A DNA stretch of 12,152 bases from the NCBI GenBank assembly GCA_002724505.1, contig PBOV01000042.1, forward strand, positions 2,167 to 14,318, read 5' to 3'. This document shows positions 5,721 to 12,152 of this stretch, piece by piece. Source of the stretch: Rhodospirillaceae bacterium (lineage in GTDB: Bacteria; Pseudomonadota; Alphaproteobacteria; MPNO01; UBA2964). Position 1 is the first letter of the stretch, and the number at the start of each line of letters is the position of its first letter. Both the position numbers and the translations under genes were made by a program. Below the pieces are notes generated by a model. That model saw only the letters and a list, made by a program, of their open reading frames with translations, did not search any database and was not told where the DNA came from.

Positions 5721-7913
5721 ATGGGAGGAGAAATAGCTGGCAAGGTCGGAGCCTTGCTGAACCCAGATAGTGTGGCAATCTTGGGTGCGCGGGAAAATCC
5801 GATGGATTGGACCGCTCGAATTTTTGAAAACTATCGACGCTTCGAATTTGATGGGCCGGTGTGGCCTGTTAATCCACGGTTTAAAGAAATTTGGGGCGTA
5901 AAATGCTATGCGGGCTTATCGGACTTGCCCGGTGTCCCTGATCACCTTGTTGTTATGCGTGCCGCCGCCTCAGTCTGCAGCATTCTTCGTGAAGCGGCAG
6001 ACATGGGGACCCGCAGCGCCACAGTTTATGCCGCGGGGTATTCTGAACTTGGCACAGAAGAAGGAAAGGCACTCGAAACGGAACTGCGGGAGGTGATCGA
6101 AGAGACTGGCCTTGCCGTCTGCGGACCAAACTGTCTTGGTAGCATGTCTGCTCGCGGAAAATCTCTATGTTTACCGGACGATAGAATTCGCGAGCTAGTT
6201 AGAGGGCCGGTGGCAATGGTCGGGCAAAGTGGGACCACGACGCCAGGGATTGGCCGCACTCTTATCGATCGCGGCATTGACGTGAGTTATATCGTAACCA
6301 GCGGTAATGAGGTTGGATTAACCACAGCCGATTATATTAATTACTTTGTCGATGATCCGGATGTACGTTTAGTCTTTTGTTTGATTGAAGCTGTCCGGAG
6401 ACCTCAGGAGTTTCTTGCTGCATGCCGAAGGGCACGCGATGCGGGTAAACCTGTAATTGCCCTTAAGATGGGTGTTTCTGACGGGGGGCGGGAAGCGGCA
6501 CTGGCTCATACAGGTTCTCTAGCCGGCGCCGTAGAGGCGTTTGACGCGGTTGCTGGCGATGCGGGTGTCATCCGCGTGGAAAGTGGTGACGCTGCAATAG
6601 ATCTCATTGAGTTGCTCGTTAACGCGAAATTACCAAAAACCGATAATGTGGGTGTTTTGGTGTATTCTGGCGGAGTGCGAGGCCTATCCCTCGATGCGGC
6701 GGACCGACATGGTGTGCCACTGCCAGAATTTTCAATTGAGACCGCGGCTAAATTTAAGGAGATTCTTGGCGATGACCTTAGGGTCACGAACCCATTGGAT
6801 GCTGCGGGGTTTATGAACCAAAAGCTAGAATCAATAATTGAAATGGTTACAGCTATCCAAAAAGATCCCAATATTGGAATGATTCTATTTCAGGAGGATT
6901 TGCCGCCCAGCGAAGGGATTAACGACGCCAATAAAAGACGCACAAAACGTGTACTTGATACGATGAAGGAGTTTCAGGAAAACTTTTTAGATAAAGGTGG
7001 CAAGCCAATCGGTTTAATATCGCCTGCTTCTGCTGATTTGACTGCGTTTAGCAGGGATGCACGCAAACAGTTCCCTAATATTCCTGTCTTAAGTGAGCCA
7101 AATCGAGCGTTTAAAGCGCTCCGGGCTGCCTTTACTTACCAAGACCGTGTCAGGGAAACTAAGGAATTGCCGCCGATTAATTCTGGCAAACCCTCTGACG
7201 TGATTGAGGCGGCCTTAGCCAAGGCATCTGATAATCGGTCGCTAGTTCTTAGCGAACCAGACTCTAAGGACCTCGTCTGTTCCTACGGTATAAAATCCCC
7301 AAAAGAGGGGTTTGCAAAGACTTCTTTGGATGCCGCTAAAATTGCTGATAAAATAGGATACCCAGTTGTCGTTAAAGGGGTCGCTGCGTCAATGATCCAT
7401 AAGTCGGATGCTGGGGCGGTAATGCTTGGACTTAAGGATAGCGTTGCAGTCAAACAAGCTTGCAGCGATATTGCTAAAAATGTCGCTAATTTCGATCCGA
7501 AGATAAAACTGGAGGGTTGGCTCGTTGCGCAGTCGATAGACCAAGGCTTGGAACTTGTAATTGGCATTCAGCGTGATCCAGAGGTGGGCCCGGTAGTTAT
7601 GTTTGGGCTTGGTGGCTTATGGCTAGAATTAATAAAAGACGTTTCATTTTGTAGTCCTGGCTTTGGTCGGGTGCAGGCAAATCGTATGATTAATGAGACG
7701 CGTGCGGGTCAACTTATGGATGGTTATCGTGGAGAAGATCCCTATGATCGGGAGGCGGTTATTGATGCCTTAGTGGCGGTTGGAAAAATGGCAATTGATA
7801 ATTCCACTGCAATTGAATCACTCGATATTAACCCTTTGGTAGCCCTATCGCCCGGTAACGGTGCTTACGCCCTTGACGCGCTTGCGGTTCTGAAACGGGA
7901 AACAATAGGATAG
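5721..7913 (+). CDS. Acyl-CoA synthetase, NDP-forming (fused alpha-beta type)
   Basis: This is a 730-residue cytoplasmic enzyme that joins CoA to an organic acid through a phosphohistidine intermediate, related to succinyl-CoA synthetase and ADP-forming acetyl-CoA synthetase. Domain order: CoA-binding Rossmann domain (about 8-150, with SVAILGA and GPNCLG), CoA-ligase domains (GQSGTTTPGIG at 168-178; LAHTGSLAGA with phosphohistidine His263), a linker, then an ATP-grasp domain (about 505-725) with HKSDAGAV, GLGG at 629-632 and LDINPL at 701-706. All the usual catalytic landmarks are present. I chose ATG 5721 over the in-frame TTG at 5688, because homologues begin close to LLNPxSVAILGA and AAGGGG/ACGAG lie upstream. 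It leads the + strand operon and diverges from the thiolase operon. It is followed after 4 nt by a dehydrogenase, consistent with activating the substrate that the neighbouring enzymes then oxidise. The acid itself cannot be named. Confidence 0.95.
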   Translation: MGGEIAGKVGALLNPDSVAILGARENPMDWTARIFENYRRFEFDGPVWPVNPRFKEIWGVKCYAGLSDLPGVPDHLVVMRAAASVCSILREAADMGTRSATVYAAGYSELGTEEGKALETELREVIEETGLAVCGPNCLGSMSARGKSLCLPDDRIRELVRGPVAMVGQSGTTTPGIGRTLIDRGIDVSYIVTSGNEVGLTTADYINYFVDDPDVRLVFCLIEAVRRPQEFLAACRRARDAGKPVIALKMGVSDGGREAALAHTGSLAGAVEAFDAVAGDAGVIRVESGDAAIDLIELLVNAKLPKTDNVGVLVYSGGVRGLSLDAADRHGVPLPEFSIETAAKFKEILGDDLRVTNPLDAAGFMNQKLESIIEMVTAIQKDPNIGMILFQEDLPPSEGINDANKRRTKRVLDTMKEFQENFLDKGGKPIGLISPASADLTAFSRDARKQFPNIPVLSEPNRAFKALRAAFTYQDRVRETKELPPINSGKPSDVIEAALAKASDNRSLVLSEPDSKDLVCSYGIKSPKEGFAKTSLDAAKIADKIGYPVVVKGVAASMIHKSDAGAVMLGLKDSVAVKQACSDIAKNVANFDPKIKLEGWLVAQSIDQGLELVIGIQRDPEVGPVVMFGLGGLWLELIKDVSFCSPGFGRVQANRMINETRAGQLMDGYRGEDPYDREAVIDALVAVGKMAIDNSTAIESLDINPLVALSPGNGAYALDALAVLKRETIG

Positions 7914-7917
7914 GAAA

Positions 7918-9108
7918 ATGGAACTCGTCCTTACAGAAGAGCAGAGACTGGTGAAGGAGAGCGCTGAAAAGCTCGTGGAACGTTGTGGCGGGCCCAGTGC
8001 GCACCGAGAACTTCGGCAATCAAACCCCGGCTTTGACAGGGAAAGAGTTAAGACGATTGCTGAAGTGGGTTGGCTTTCACTTATGGTGCCGGAAAAAGCC
8101 AACGGACTTGGTATGGGAATGACCGAGCTAGCCCTTGCCTTGGAGCAAGCTGGCAGAGGCCTTTTAACAGAGCCAGTTGCCGCGTTGGCGGCTTGTGCTC
8201 GTGCCCTTGGTGTCGGTCGCGCAGCTACAGGTGCGGGGACAGAGCAAGAATTGAGCAACCTGATCTCCGGCGAAAATTTTCTTATCCCCGTTCTTCAAGA
8301 CCCCACCGCAACCAAAGAAGACCGAGAGCTTATTTTGGCAGAGCATTATCATTACGGCTATCAATTAACAGGCGTCCGTACCTGCATTCCCTTCGCTGAA
8401 GAGGCAGATGCTTTCTTAGTCGATGCCAACACATCGGATGGAATAATATTGATAGTCGTTCCCAGGGATACCTTCGGTATTACTGTCAAAGGATCCCAAA
8501 TGGTTGATGGTACTGCGCATGGGACGATTGAATTTTCTGAAGTAACATTGATGGCGGATGAACTTCTAATAGCGGGCGTAAAGCAGGGAGAAAACCTTGC
8601 CGCAGAAACTTACGATAGGATTTTACTGGGCGTCTCTGCAGAAATGCTCGGCGTTATGGAAGAGGCACTCGAGCTGGCTGTGAGTTATATGCGAACTCGC
8701 GAACAGTTTGGGCGACCCATTGGCAGTTTCCAGGCCTTACAGCACCGTGCTGTAAATGATCACATTCAGGTAGAACTAGTTCGATCGCTCCTCTACCAGG
8801 TCTGTGGCGCTATTGATGCGGGTCACGGCAGCCGAACGATGGTTGCTGCAGTTAAAGCACGCGCATCTGAAGCCGTTTTATCGGTTACAAAATCTGTCAT
8901 TCAAATGCACGGGGCAATTGGCTTTACGGACGAGTATGACGCAGGCCTCTATCTTCGACGTGGAATGGCTTTGGCAAGTCTCTATGGCAATGCAGCAGAG
9001 CACCGGGAACGCTACAGACGACATTCCCACCTTGATACTGAGAAAGCCGCAGAGCCAAAGAAACGTCGCAAAAGAAAGAAACCTAAAAAATCAATTTTTG
9101 CAACTTGA
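7918..9108 (+). CDS. Acyl-CoA dehydrogenase, subunit B (FadE28/29-like, no mid-domain FAD motif)
   Basis: This is a 396-residue acyl-CoA dehydrogenase homologue. The C-terminal helical domain has the FAD-pyrophosphate motif TREQFGRPIGSFQALQHR (260-277) and QMHGAIGFTDEYD (329-341). The middle domain is divergent: no SEPGSGSD and no WxTxG motif appear, and QDPTATKEDRELI and HYGYQLTGVRTCIPFA stand there instead. The MCAD-position Glu is replaced (LYGNAAEHRER, 355-365), and the helix-G base position is Asp233 in TYDRILLG. Its missing parts are the ones retained in the minus-strand dehydrogenase at 2819-3979 and the reverse, the pattern of alpha2beta2 dehydrogenases of steroid side-chain catabolism. 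The last 22 residues form a Lys/Arg-rich tail (PKKRRKRKKPKK) absent from ordinary family members. ATG 7918 follows the synthetase stop by 4 nt, with AGGA runs before it, so the two are co-translated. Family certain; heteromer inferred. Confidence 0.93.
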   Translation: MELVLTEEQRLVKESAEKLVERCGGPSAHRELRQSNPGFDRERVKTIAEVGWLSLMVPEKANGLGMGMTELALALEQAGRGLLTEPVAALAACARALGVGRAATGAGTEQELSNLISGENFLIPVLQDPTATKEDRELILAEHYHYGYQLTGVRTCIPFAEEADAFLVDANTSDGIILIVVPRDTFGITVKGSQMVDGTAHGTIEFSEVTLMADELLIAGVKQGENLAAETYDRILLGVSAEMLGVMEEALELAVSYMRTREQFGRPIGSFQALQHRAVNDHIQVELVRSLLYQVCGAIDAGHGSRTMVAAVKARASEAVLSVTKSVIQMHGAIGFTDEYDAGLYLRRGMALASLYGNAAEHRERYRRHSHLDTEKAAEPKKRRKRKKPKKSIFAT

Positions 9109-9126
9109 TATAATCTCCTATTAATC

Positions 9127-9156
9127 TTGATTTTTCTATTGCCGTCCTCTTTTAAT
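9127..9156 (+). promoter_or_regulatory. Weak candidate promoter upstream of the beta-decarboxylating dehydrogenase
   Basis: TTGATT (9127-9132) and TTTAAT (9151-9156) are 18 nt apart and match four and five bases of the sigma-70 boxes. The region is AT-rich, so a chance match is quite possible. A start near 9163 would leave a leader of roughly 55 nt before the ATG at 9219. Confidence 0.25.
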
Positions 9157-9168
9157 GCCCATCGTTTT

Positions 9169-9178
9169 TTAGGCCTAA
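9169..9178. promoter_or_regulatory. Perfect palindrome TTAGGCCTAA, possible operator
   Basis: This is a 10-bp perfect palindrome in the 110-nt gap between the dehydrogenase B gene and the IMDH-family gene. It lies just downstream of the candidate promoter at 9127-9156 and 41 nt before the ATG. It has no U-tract after it, so it is not a terminator. It is short enough to be chance. Confidence 0.25.
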
Positions 9179-9218
9179 TTACAAATTTTAAGCACTTGTT
9201 TGCGAACGGAAATAAAAA

Positions 9219-10283
9219 ATGAATATTTTAATTCTTCCGGGTGATGGCATCGGCCCTGAAATAGTCGCAGTAGCGGATGCCGCGCTGCAGGCGCTTGATC
9301 GGCGTCTTTCAATTGGGCTTAAGCTAGACCATCAGGTTGCAGGCTTGGCGGCGTTGCAGCGGGTTGGAACGACGCTTCCCGAAGAAGTTGCAGCTAAGGC
9401 ACGGGACGCTGATGGTGTGGTTTTAGGTCCAGCCTCTACCGAAGACTATCCATTAGATCAAAGGGCGGGAATTAATATATCCGCATGGTTTCGGAGCCAT
9501 TTTGATCTTTATGCTAATATCCGCCCGAGTAAGATACGGGCAGGGGTTCCTGGACATGTTCCGGAAATGGATCTCATAATCGTTCGCGAAAATACCGAAG
9601 GGTTTTATGCAGACCGCAACATGGTGGTGGGCACGGGAGAGTTTATGCCAACTCCTGACCTCGCCCTTGCCGTTGGCAAGGCAACTACGGAGGGTTGTCG
9701 GCGTATTGCAGTTGCGGCTTTTGAATTAGCTATGCGGCGTACTAAGCGGGTCACAGCAGTGCACAAGGCAAATGTGCTGCGTCATTACAGTGGCTTGTTT
9801 TTGAAGCAAGTTGATGCGGTTGCTAAGGAATACCCAAGTGTAAAGGTCGAAAAGGTGATTGTTGACGCGATGGCGGCTCTTCTTGTCCGGTCACCGGAAA
9901 AATTTGATGTCGTGGTTACGACGAATATGTTTGGTGACATACTGTCTGATGAGGCCGCGGAACTTGCCGGCGGTCTCGGACTTGCGGCTTCACTAAATGT
10001 TGGTGACAGGCATGCGATTGCGCAGGCTGCACACGGTTCCGCTCCAGATATTGCAGGTAAAAATCGAGCAAACCCTGTAGCAATAGTAAATTCTACGGCA
10101 ATGCTTTTAGACCACCTGGGCGCAAAGCATAAAGACGGCCAGTTAAAAAAAGCAGCACGCCTTCTCACGGAGAAAGCCGATCAATTACTTATATCAAAAA
10201 TCACACGAACACCTGACCTTGGTGGAAGTTGTACAACAAATGAATTTGGAGATGCACTCGTCAATTCTATTGTAGGGGCGTAA
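9219..10283 (+). CDS. Beta-decarboxylating dehydrogenase (isopropylmalate/isocitrate dehydrogenase family)
   Basis: This is a 354-residue cytoplasmic NAD(P)- and metal-dependent enzyme that oxidises and decarboxylates a 2-hydroxy (malate-type) acid. Motifs in order: GDGIGPE (8-14); substrate arginines Arg92 and Arg102 (FRSHFDLYANIRPSK); VRENTEGFYADRN with Arg123 and Tyr130; VHKANV with Lys183; metal-binding Asp216, Asp240 and Asp244 (TTNMFGDILSDEAAELAGGLGLAASLN); cofactor loop HGSAPDIAGKNRANP (272-286). All catalytic residues known from LeuB are present. The recognition loop before Arg92 (GINISAWFR) lacks the Glu and Leu residues that LeuB uses and does not match isocitrate dehydrogenase, so the substrate is not assigned. 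Homoisocitrate, tartrate/malate-like or other 3-substituted malates are possible. ATG 9219 has GGA 8 nt upstream. It ends 4 nt from the convergent copper-chaperone gene. It follows the acyl-CoA cluster on the same strand, but after 110 nt and probably from its own promoter. Confidence 0.93.
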   Translation: MNILILPGDGIGPEIVAVADAALQALDRRLSIGLKLDHQVAGLAALQRVGTTLPEEVAAKARDADGVVLGPASTEDYPLDQRAGINISAWFRSHFDLYANIRPSKIRAGVPGHVPEMDLIIVRENTEGFYADRNMVVGTGEFMPTPDLALAVGKATTEGCRRIAVAAFELAMRRTKRVTAVHKANVLRHYSGLFLKQVDAVAKEYPSVKVEKVIVDAMAALLVRSPEKFDVVVTTNMFGDILSDEAAELAGGLGLAASLNVGDRHAIAQAAHGSAPDIAGKNRANPVAIVNSTAMLLDHLGAKHKDGQLKKAARLLTEKADQLLISKITRTPDLGGSCTTNEFGDALVNSIVGA

Positions 10284-10287
10284 GGGG

Positions 10288-10812
10288 TTAGTGCTTCATC
10301 TTATGCTTCCCATTGTCATGGTTAGGCGCCTGACCTAATGCCCCTGCATGGCGGACTTTGACTGTCACGGTAATGTTACCCCTCTTTTCAAAAAGTAATG
10401 TTAGCGGAAATTTATCGCCCAATTTAAGTTTCCGGTTAAGCCCGATCATCATTATGTGATGCCCCCCTGGTTTAAGCGAAACCGACCCATGTGGTGGCAA
10501 GGGAATGTCCTTGATTTGGCGCATGCGCATGATGCCGTCATCGTTTTTGTGAGTGTGTAACTCGATCCGTTTCGCGACCGGCGCCATGACGCCAATCAAC
10601 TTTTCTGGATGTTTGCCGTGGTTCATTATTGTCAGATAAGATACGCCATTCTTGGTAATTGATGCGCGTGCCCAGGGATCTTTTATAATGATTTTTCCGT
10701 GTCCTGGGTTGTCATTGGAATGGTGGTGTATCGACATTTTATTTTTTTGAGCTAATGCCGGTGCAGCTAAAAAAATTACAATTATAGCTCCCAAAAATGT
10801 CTTCAAAATCAT
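10288..10812 (-). CDS. PCuAC-type periplasmic copper chaperone
   Basis: This is a 174-residue exported protein of the PCuAC (DUF461) family, which binds Cu(I) in the periplasm and helps load the CuA centre of cytochrome c oxidase. A signal peptide is clear: MILKTFL, a hydrophobic core, and ALA-Q cleavage after about residue 21. The metal motif H(M)x10Mx21HxM is exact: His86, Met97, His119 and Met121. DPWARAS (45-51) is the family's usual N-terminal beta-strand signature. Extra His-rich segments flank the domain: HHHSNDNPGHG at 29-39, just after the signal, and HDNGKHKMKH at the end (165-174). These may add Cu(II) sites. The ATG lies 14 nt after the molybdenum-hydroxylase stop, with GGAGA at 10822-10818 as its SD, so the two share a transcript even though no functional link between them is known. 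It converges on the IMDH-family gene. Confidence 0.93.
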   Translation of the reverse strand: MILKTFLGAIIVIFLAAPALAQKNKMSIHHHSNDNPGHGKIIIKDPWARASITKNGVSYLTIMNHGKHPEKLIGVMAPVAKRIELHTHKNDDGIMRMRQIKDIPLPPHGSVSLKPGGHHIMMIGLNRKLKLGDKFPLTLLFEKRGNITVTVKVRHAGALGQAPNHDNGKHKMKH

Positions 10813-10826
10813 TTATGTCTCCGAAT

Positions 10827-12152
10827 CTAAGTGTTGTTATTTAAAATTGCGGCCCTTAAACGATCTGGGGTACACGGGGCTTGCTTAACCCGAACCCCGG
10901 TTGCTTGATGTATGCCGCCAAAAATAGCCGGGGCTGTTGCACATAATGCAGGCTCGCCAATTCCCTTGGCTCCCCAAGGCCCCGTTGGTTCCGGATCTTC
11001 TATAATATAGGTTTTGATATCTGGAATATCTCCAATCGTAGGTATCAAATAATCATGCAAGTTTTCGGTGCGGCCGGGGATATATTCTTCCATTAGTGCA
11101 AAACCTAGCCCTTGAGCAACCCCGCCATGTATTTGCCCCTCCACCTGTTGAGGGTTAAGGGATCGTCCGACATCGTGGGCGGCAGCAATGCGAAGGACTT
11201 TAACCGTCCCCAGTTCTATATCAACTTCAACATCAGCAATTTGTGCGGCGAATCCATAGGTTCCATATGGTTTGCCCTGGCCATTCTCATTGAGCGGTTC
11301 GGTGGGCGGGTCAAAATAGCCCTCTCCCCTTAACACCTCGCCGTTTTCTGTAATTGGTAGCGTCGAAAGAACAATTTCCCGTAATGTATCATGTTCTTTG
11401 ACAATCAATTTGCCGGGACGAAAATCAATCGATGCATTCTCCCCAACATTCGCTAGTCGTAAAATTTGACTACGTAAATCTTCCCCTGCCAGCTTTACTG
11501 CGTTTCCTGAAACGTATGCCTGTCGTGACGCTGAACTTTTCCCAGCATCGGCGGTAATGTCAGTGTCTCCCCAAACAAGGTTCAACTGATTGAATTGGAT
11601 GCCCAGACCATCGGCAGCCGCCTGCATCATTGTTGTGTTGGTCCCCTGGCCAATATCCTGTGCTCCTGAATAAAGGGTAACCTTTCCATTTGCCCCTAAC
11701 CCAAGGTGCATGGTCGAGGGATTGGCGATGGAGGTATTACCGCAGCCATACCACATACAGCCAATGCCAACGCCGCGTCGTTTTATTGTATGAGAGGCGT
11801 TGTGTTTTTCTGCTTCTGCGCGCCAGGCCTTCCAGTCACCACGTAAAGCGTCGAGACACTGATCAAGCCCGGCGCTTTCCAATTCTTGACCAGTTGCTGT
11901 TTTTTGACCCTTGCGAATTGCGTTTATATACCGAAATTCCAGCGGATCGATGCCAGTCACTTCAGCCATCTTATCCATTAGTGCGTCATGTGCGATTGCC
12001 GCTTGTGGGACACCAAATCCTCTGAATGCCCCGGCGGGAGGCTCATTAGCAAAAAAAGCACGTGATTTTGCGCTGACATTAGGAACAAAATATGGGCCGG
12101 TTGCATGAATTGGAACTCGATCCTTAACGGTCAGTCCCCATGAGACATAGGC
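10827..12152 (-). CDS. Molybdenum hydroxylase large subunit (xanthine dehydrogenase family), 5'-truncated by window edge
   Basis: This is the C-terminal 441 residues of a molybdopterin-binding large subunit of the xanthine dehydrogenase/aldehyde oxidase family, which hydroxylates aldehydes or N-heterocycles using water. The frame is open to the right edge, and ATG 11978 is internal. Motifs by visible residue: GAFRGFGVPQ at 41-50, with the substrate-site Arg44; MDKMAEVTGIDPLEFRYINAI at 59-79; GQGTNTTMMQ at 168-177; GDTDITADAGKSSASRQAYVSGNAV at 195-219; AHDVGRSLNP at 325-334; GQIHGGVAQGLG at 339-350; and GAKGIGEPAL at 394-403, with the catalytic base Glu400. The CO-dehydrogenase active-site motif with its copper-binding Cys is not in the visible part; the AFRGFG form fits hydroxylases instead. 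The FAD and 2Fe-2S subunits and the N-terminus would lie beyond the window. The substrate is unknown. Confidence 0.95.
   Translation of the reverse strand, partial: AYVSWGLTVKDRVPIHATGPYFVPNVSAKSRAFFANEPPAGAFRGFGVPQAAIAHDALMDKMAEVTGIDPLEFRYINAIRKGQKTATGQELESAGLDQCLDALRGDWKAWRAEAEKHNASHTIKRRGVGIGCMWYGCGNTSIANPSTMHLGLGANGKVTLYSGAQDIGQGTNTTMMQAAADGLGIQFNQLNLVWGDTDITADAGKSSASRQAYVSGNAVKLAGEDLRSQILRLANVGENASIDFRPGKLIVKEHDTLREIVLSTLPITENGEVLRGEGYFDPPTEPLNENGQGKPYGTYGFAAQIADVEVDIELGTVKVLRIAAAHDVGRSLNPQQVEGQIHGGVAQGLGFALMEEYIPGRTENLHDYLIPTIGDIPDIKTYIIEDPEPTGPWGAKGIGEPALCATAPAIFGGIHQATGVRVKQAPCTPDRLRAAILNNNT

Noticed and set aside
6506..6871. 121-codon minus-strand open frame, and similar ones at 7283-7567, 7845-8258 and 9785-10168
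   Set aside because: They are Ser/Pro/Arg/Thr-rich antisense shadows of genes with intact conserved motifs.
10827..12152. Aerobic CO dehydrogenase large subunit, suggested by the neighbouring copper chaperone
   Set aside because: The visible part has the AFRGFG hydroxylase-type motif and no Cys-containing CO-dehydrogenase active-site loop.
1..12152. tRNA or rRNA genes, CRISPR arrays, insertion sequences, attachment sites
   Set aside because: I looked for repeated units, terminal inverted repeats, transposase or integrase motifs and tRNA-like folds and saw none. A small RNA cannot be excluded by eye.

Overview
The window looks like chromosomal DNA of a moderate-GC proteobacterium, most likely an alphaproteobacterium. 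This is an inference from gene content (DUF35/thiolase pairs, paired acyl-CoA dehydrogenases, an NDP-forming acyl-CoA synthetase, a PCuAC copper chaperone, a molybdenum hydroxylase) and from codon use. No rRNA or tRNA is present to confirm it. Coding density is high, no intergenic gap exceeds about 140 bases, and I saw no transposon, CRISPR array or phage gene.

Layout, left to right. (1) The 3' part of an EamA/DMT permease enters from the left edge. (2) A small AT-rich reading frame that resembles a winged-helix protein follows. (3) A carboxymuconolactone-decarboxylase/AhpD-like protein and a short-chain dehydrogenase form an overlapping or abutting pair on the + strand. (4) A minus-strand operon runs leftward from about 5583: thiolase-fold protein, DUF35 OB-fold protein, acyl-CoA dehydrogenase A. 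The first two genes share one base, and the third starts 6 nt after the second. (5) A divergent + strand pair starts at 5721: a fused NDP-forming acyl-CoA synthetase and acyl-CoA dehydrogenase B, 4 nt apart. (6) A free-standing beta-decarboxylating dehydrogenase of the isopropylmalate/isocitrate family comes next. (7) Convergent to it, with a 4-nt gap, is a minus-strand pair entering from the right edge: a molybdenum-hydroxylase large subunit (its C-terminal 441 residues), then a secreted PCuAC-type copper chaperone.

The core of the window is the divergent cluster at 2819-9108. It reads as an acyl-CoA side-chain degradation module. The synthetase would activate an organic acid. The two dehydrogenases would introduce an alpha,beta double bond. 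The thiolase-fold/DUF35 pair would cleave the hydrated product. Two sequence observations support an Ltp2/ChsH2-plus-FadE28/29-like arrangement, as in steroid side-chain catabolism. First, the thiolase-fold protein lacks both the nucleophilic Cys and the catalytic His of true thiolases. Second, the two dehydrogenases lack complementary halves of the usual FAD site, as expected for an obligate heteromer. No enoyl-CoA hydratase is encoded in the window, and the substrate cannot be read from the sequence. The divergent intergenic region holds a good minus-strand promoter whose -35 box lies inside an inverted repeat, with a second inverted repeat next to it, so the two arms may be co-regulated.
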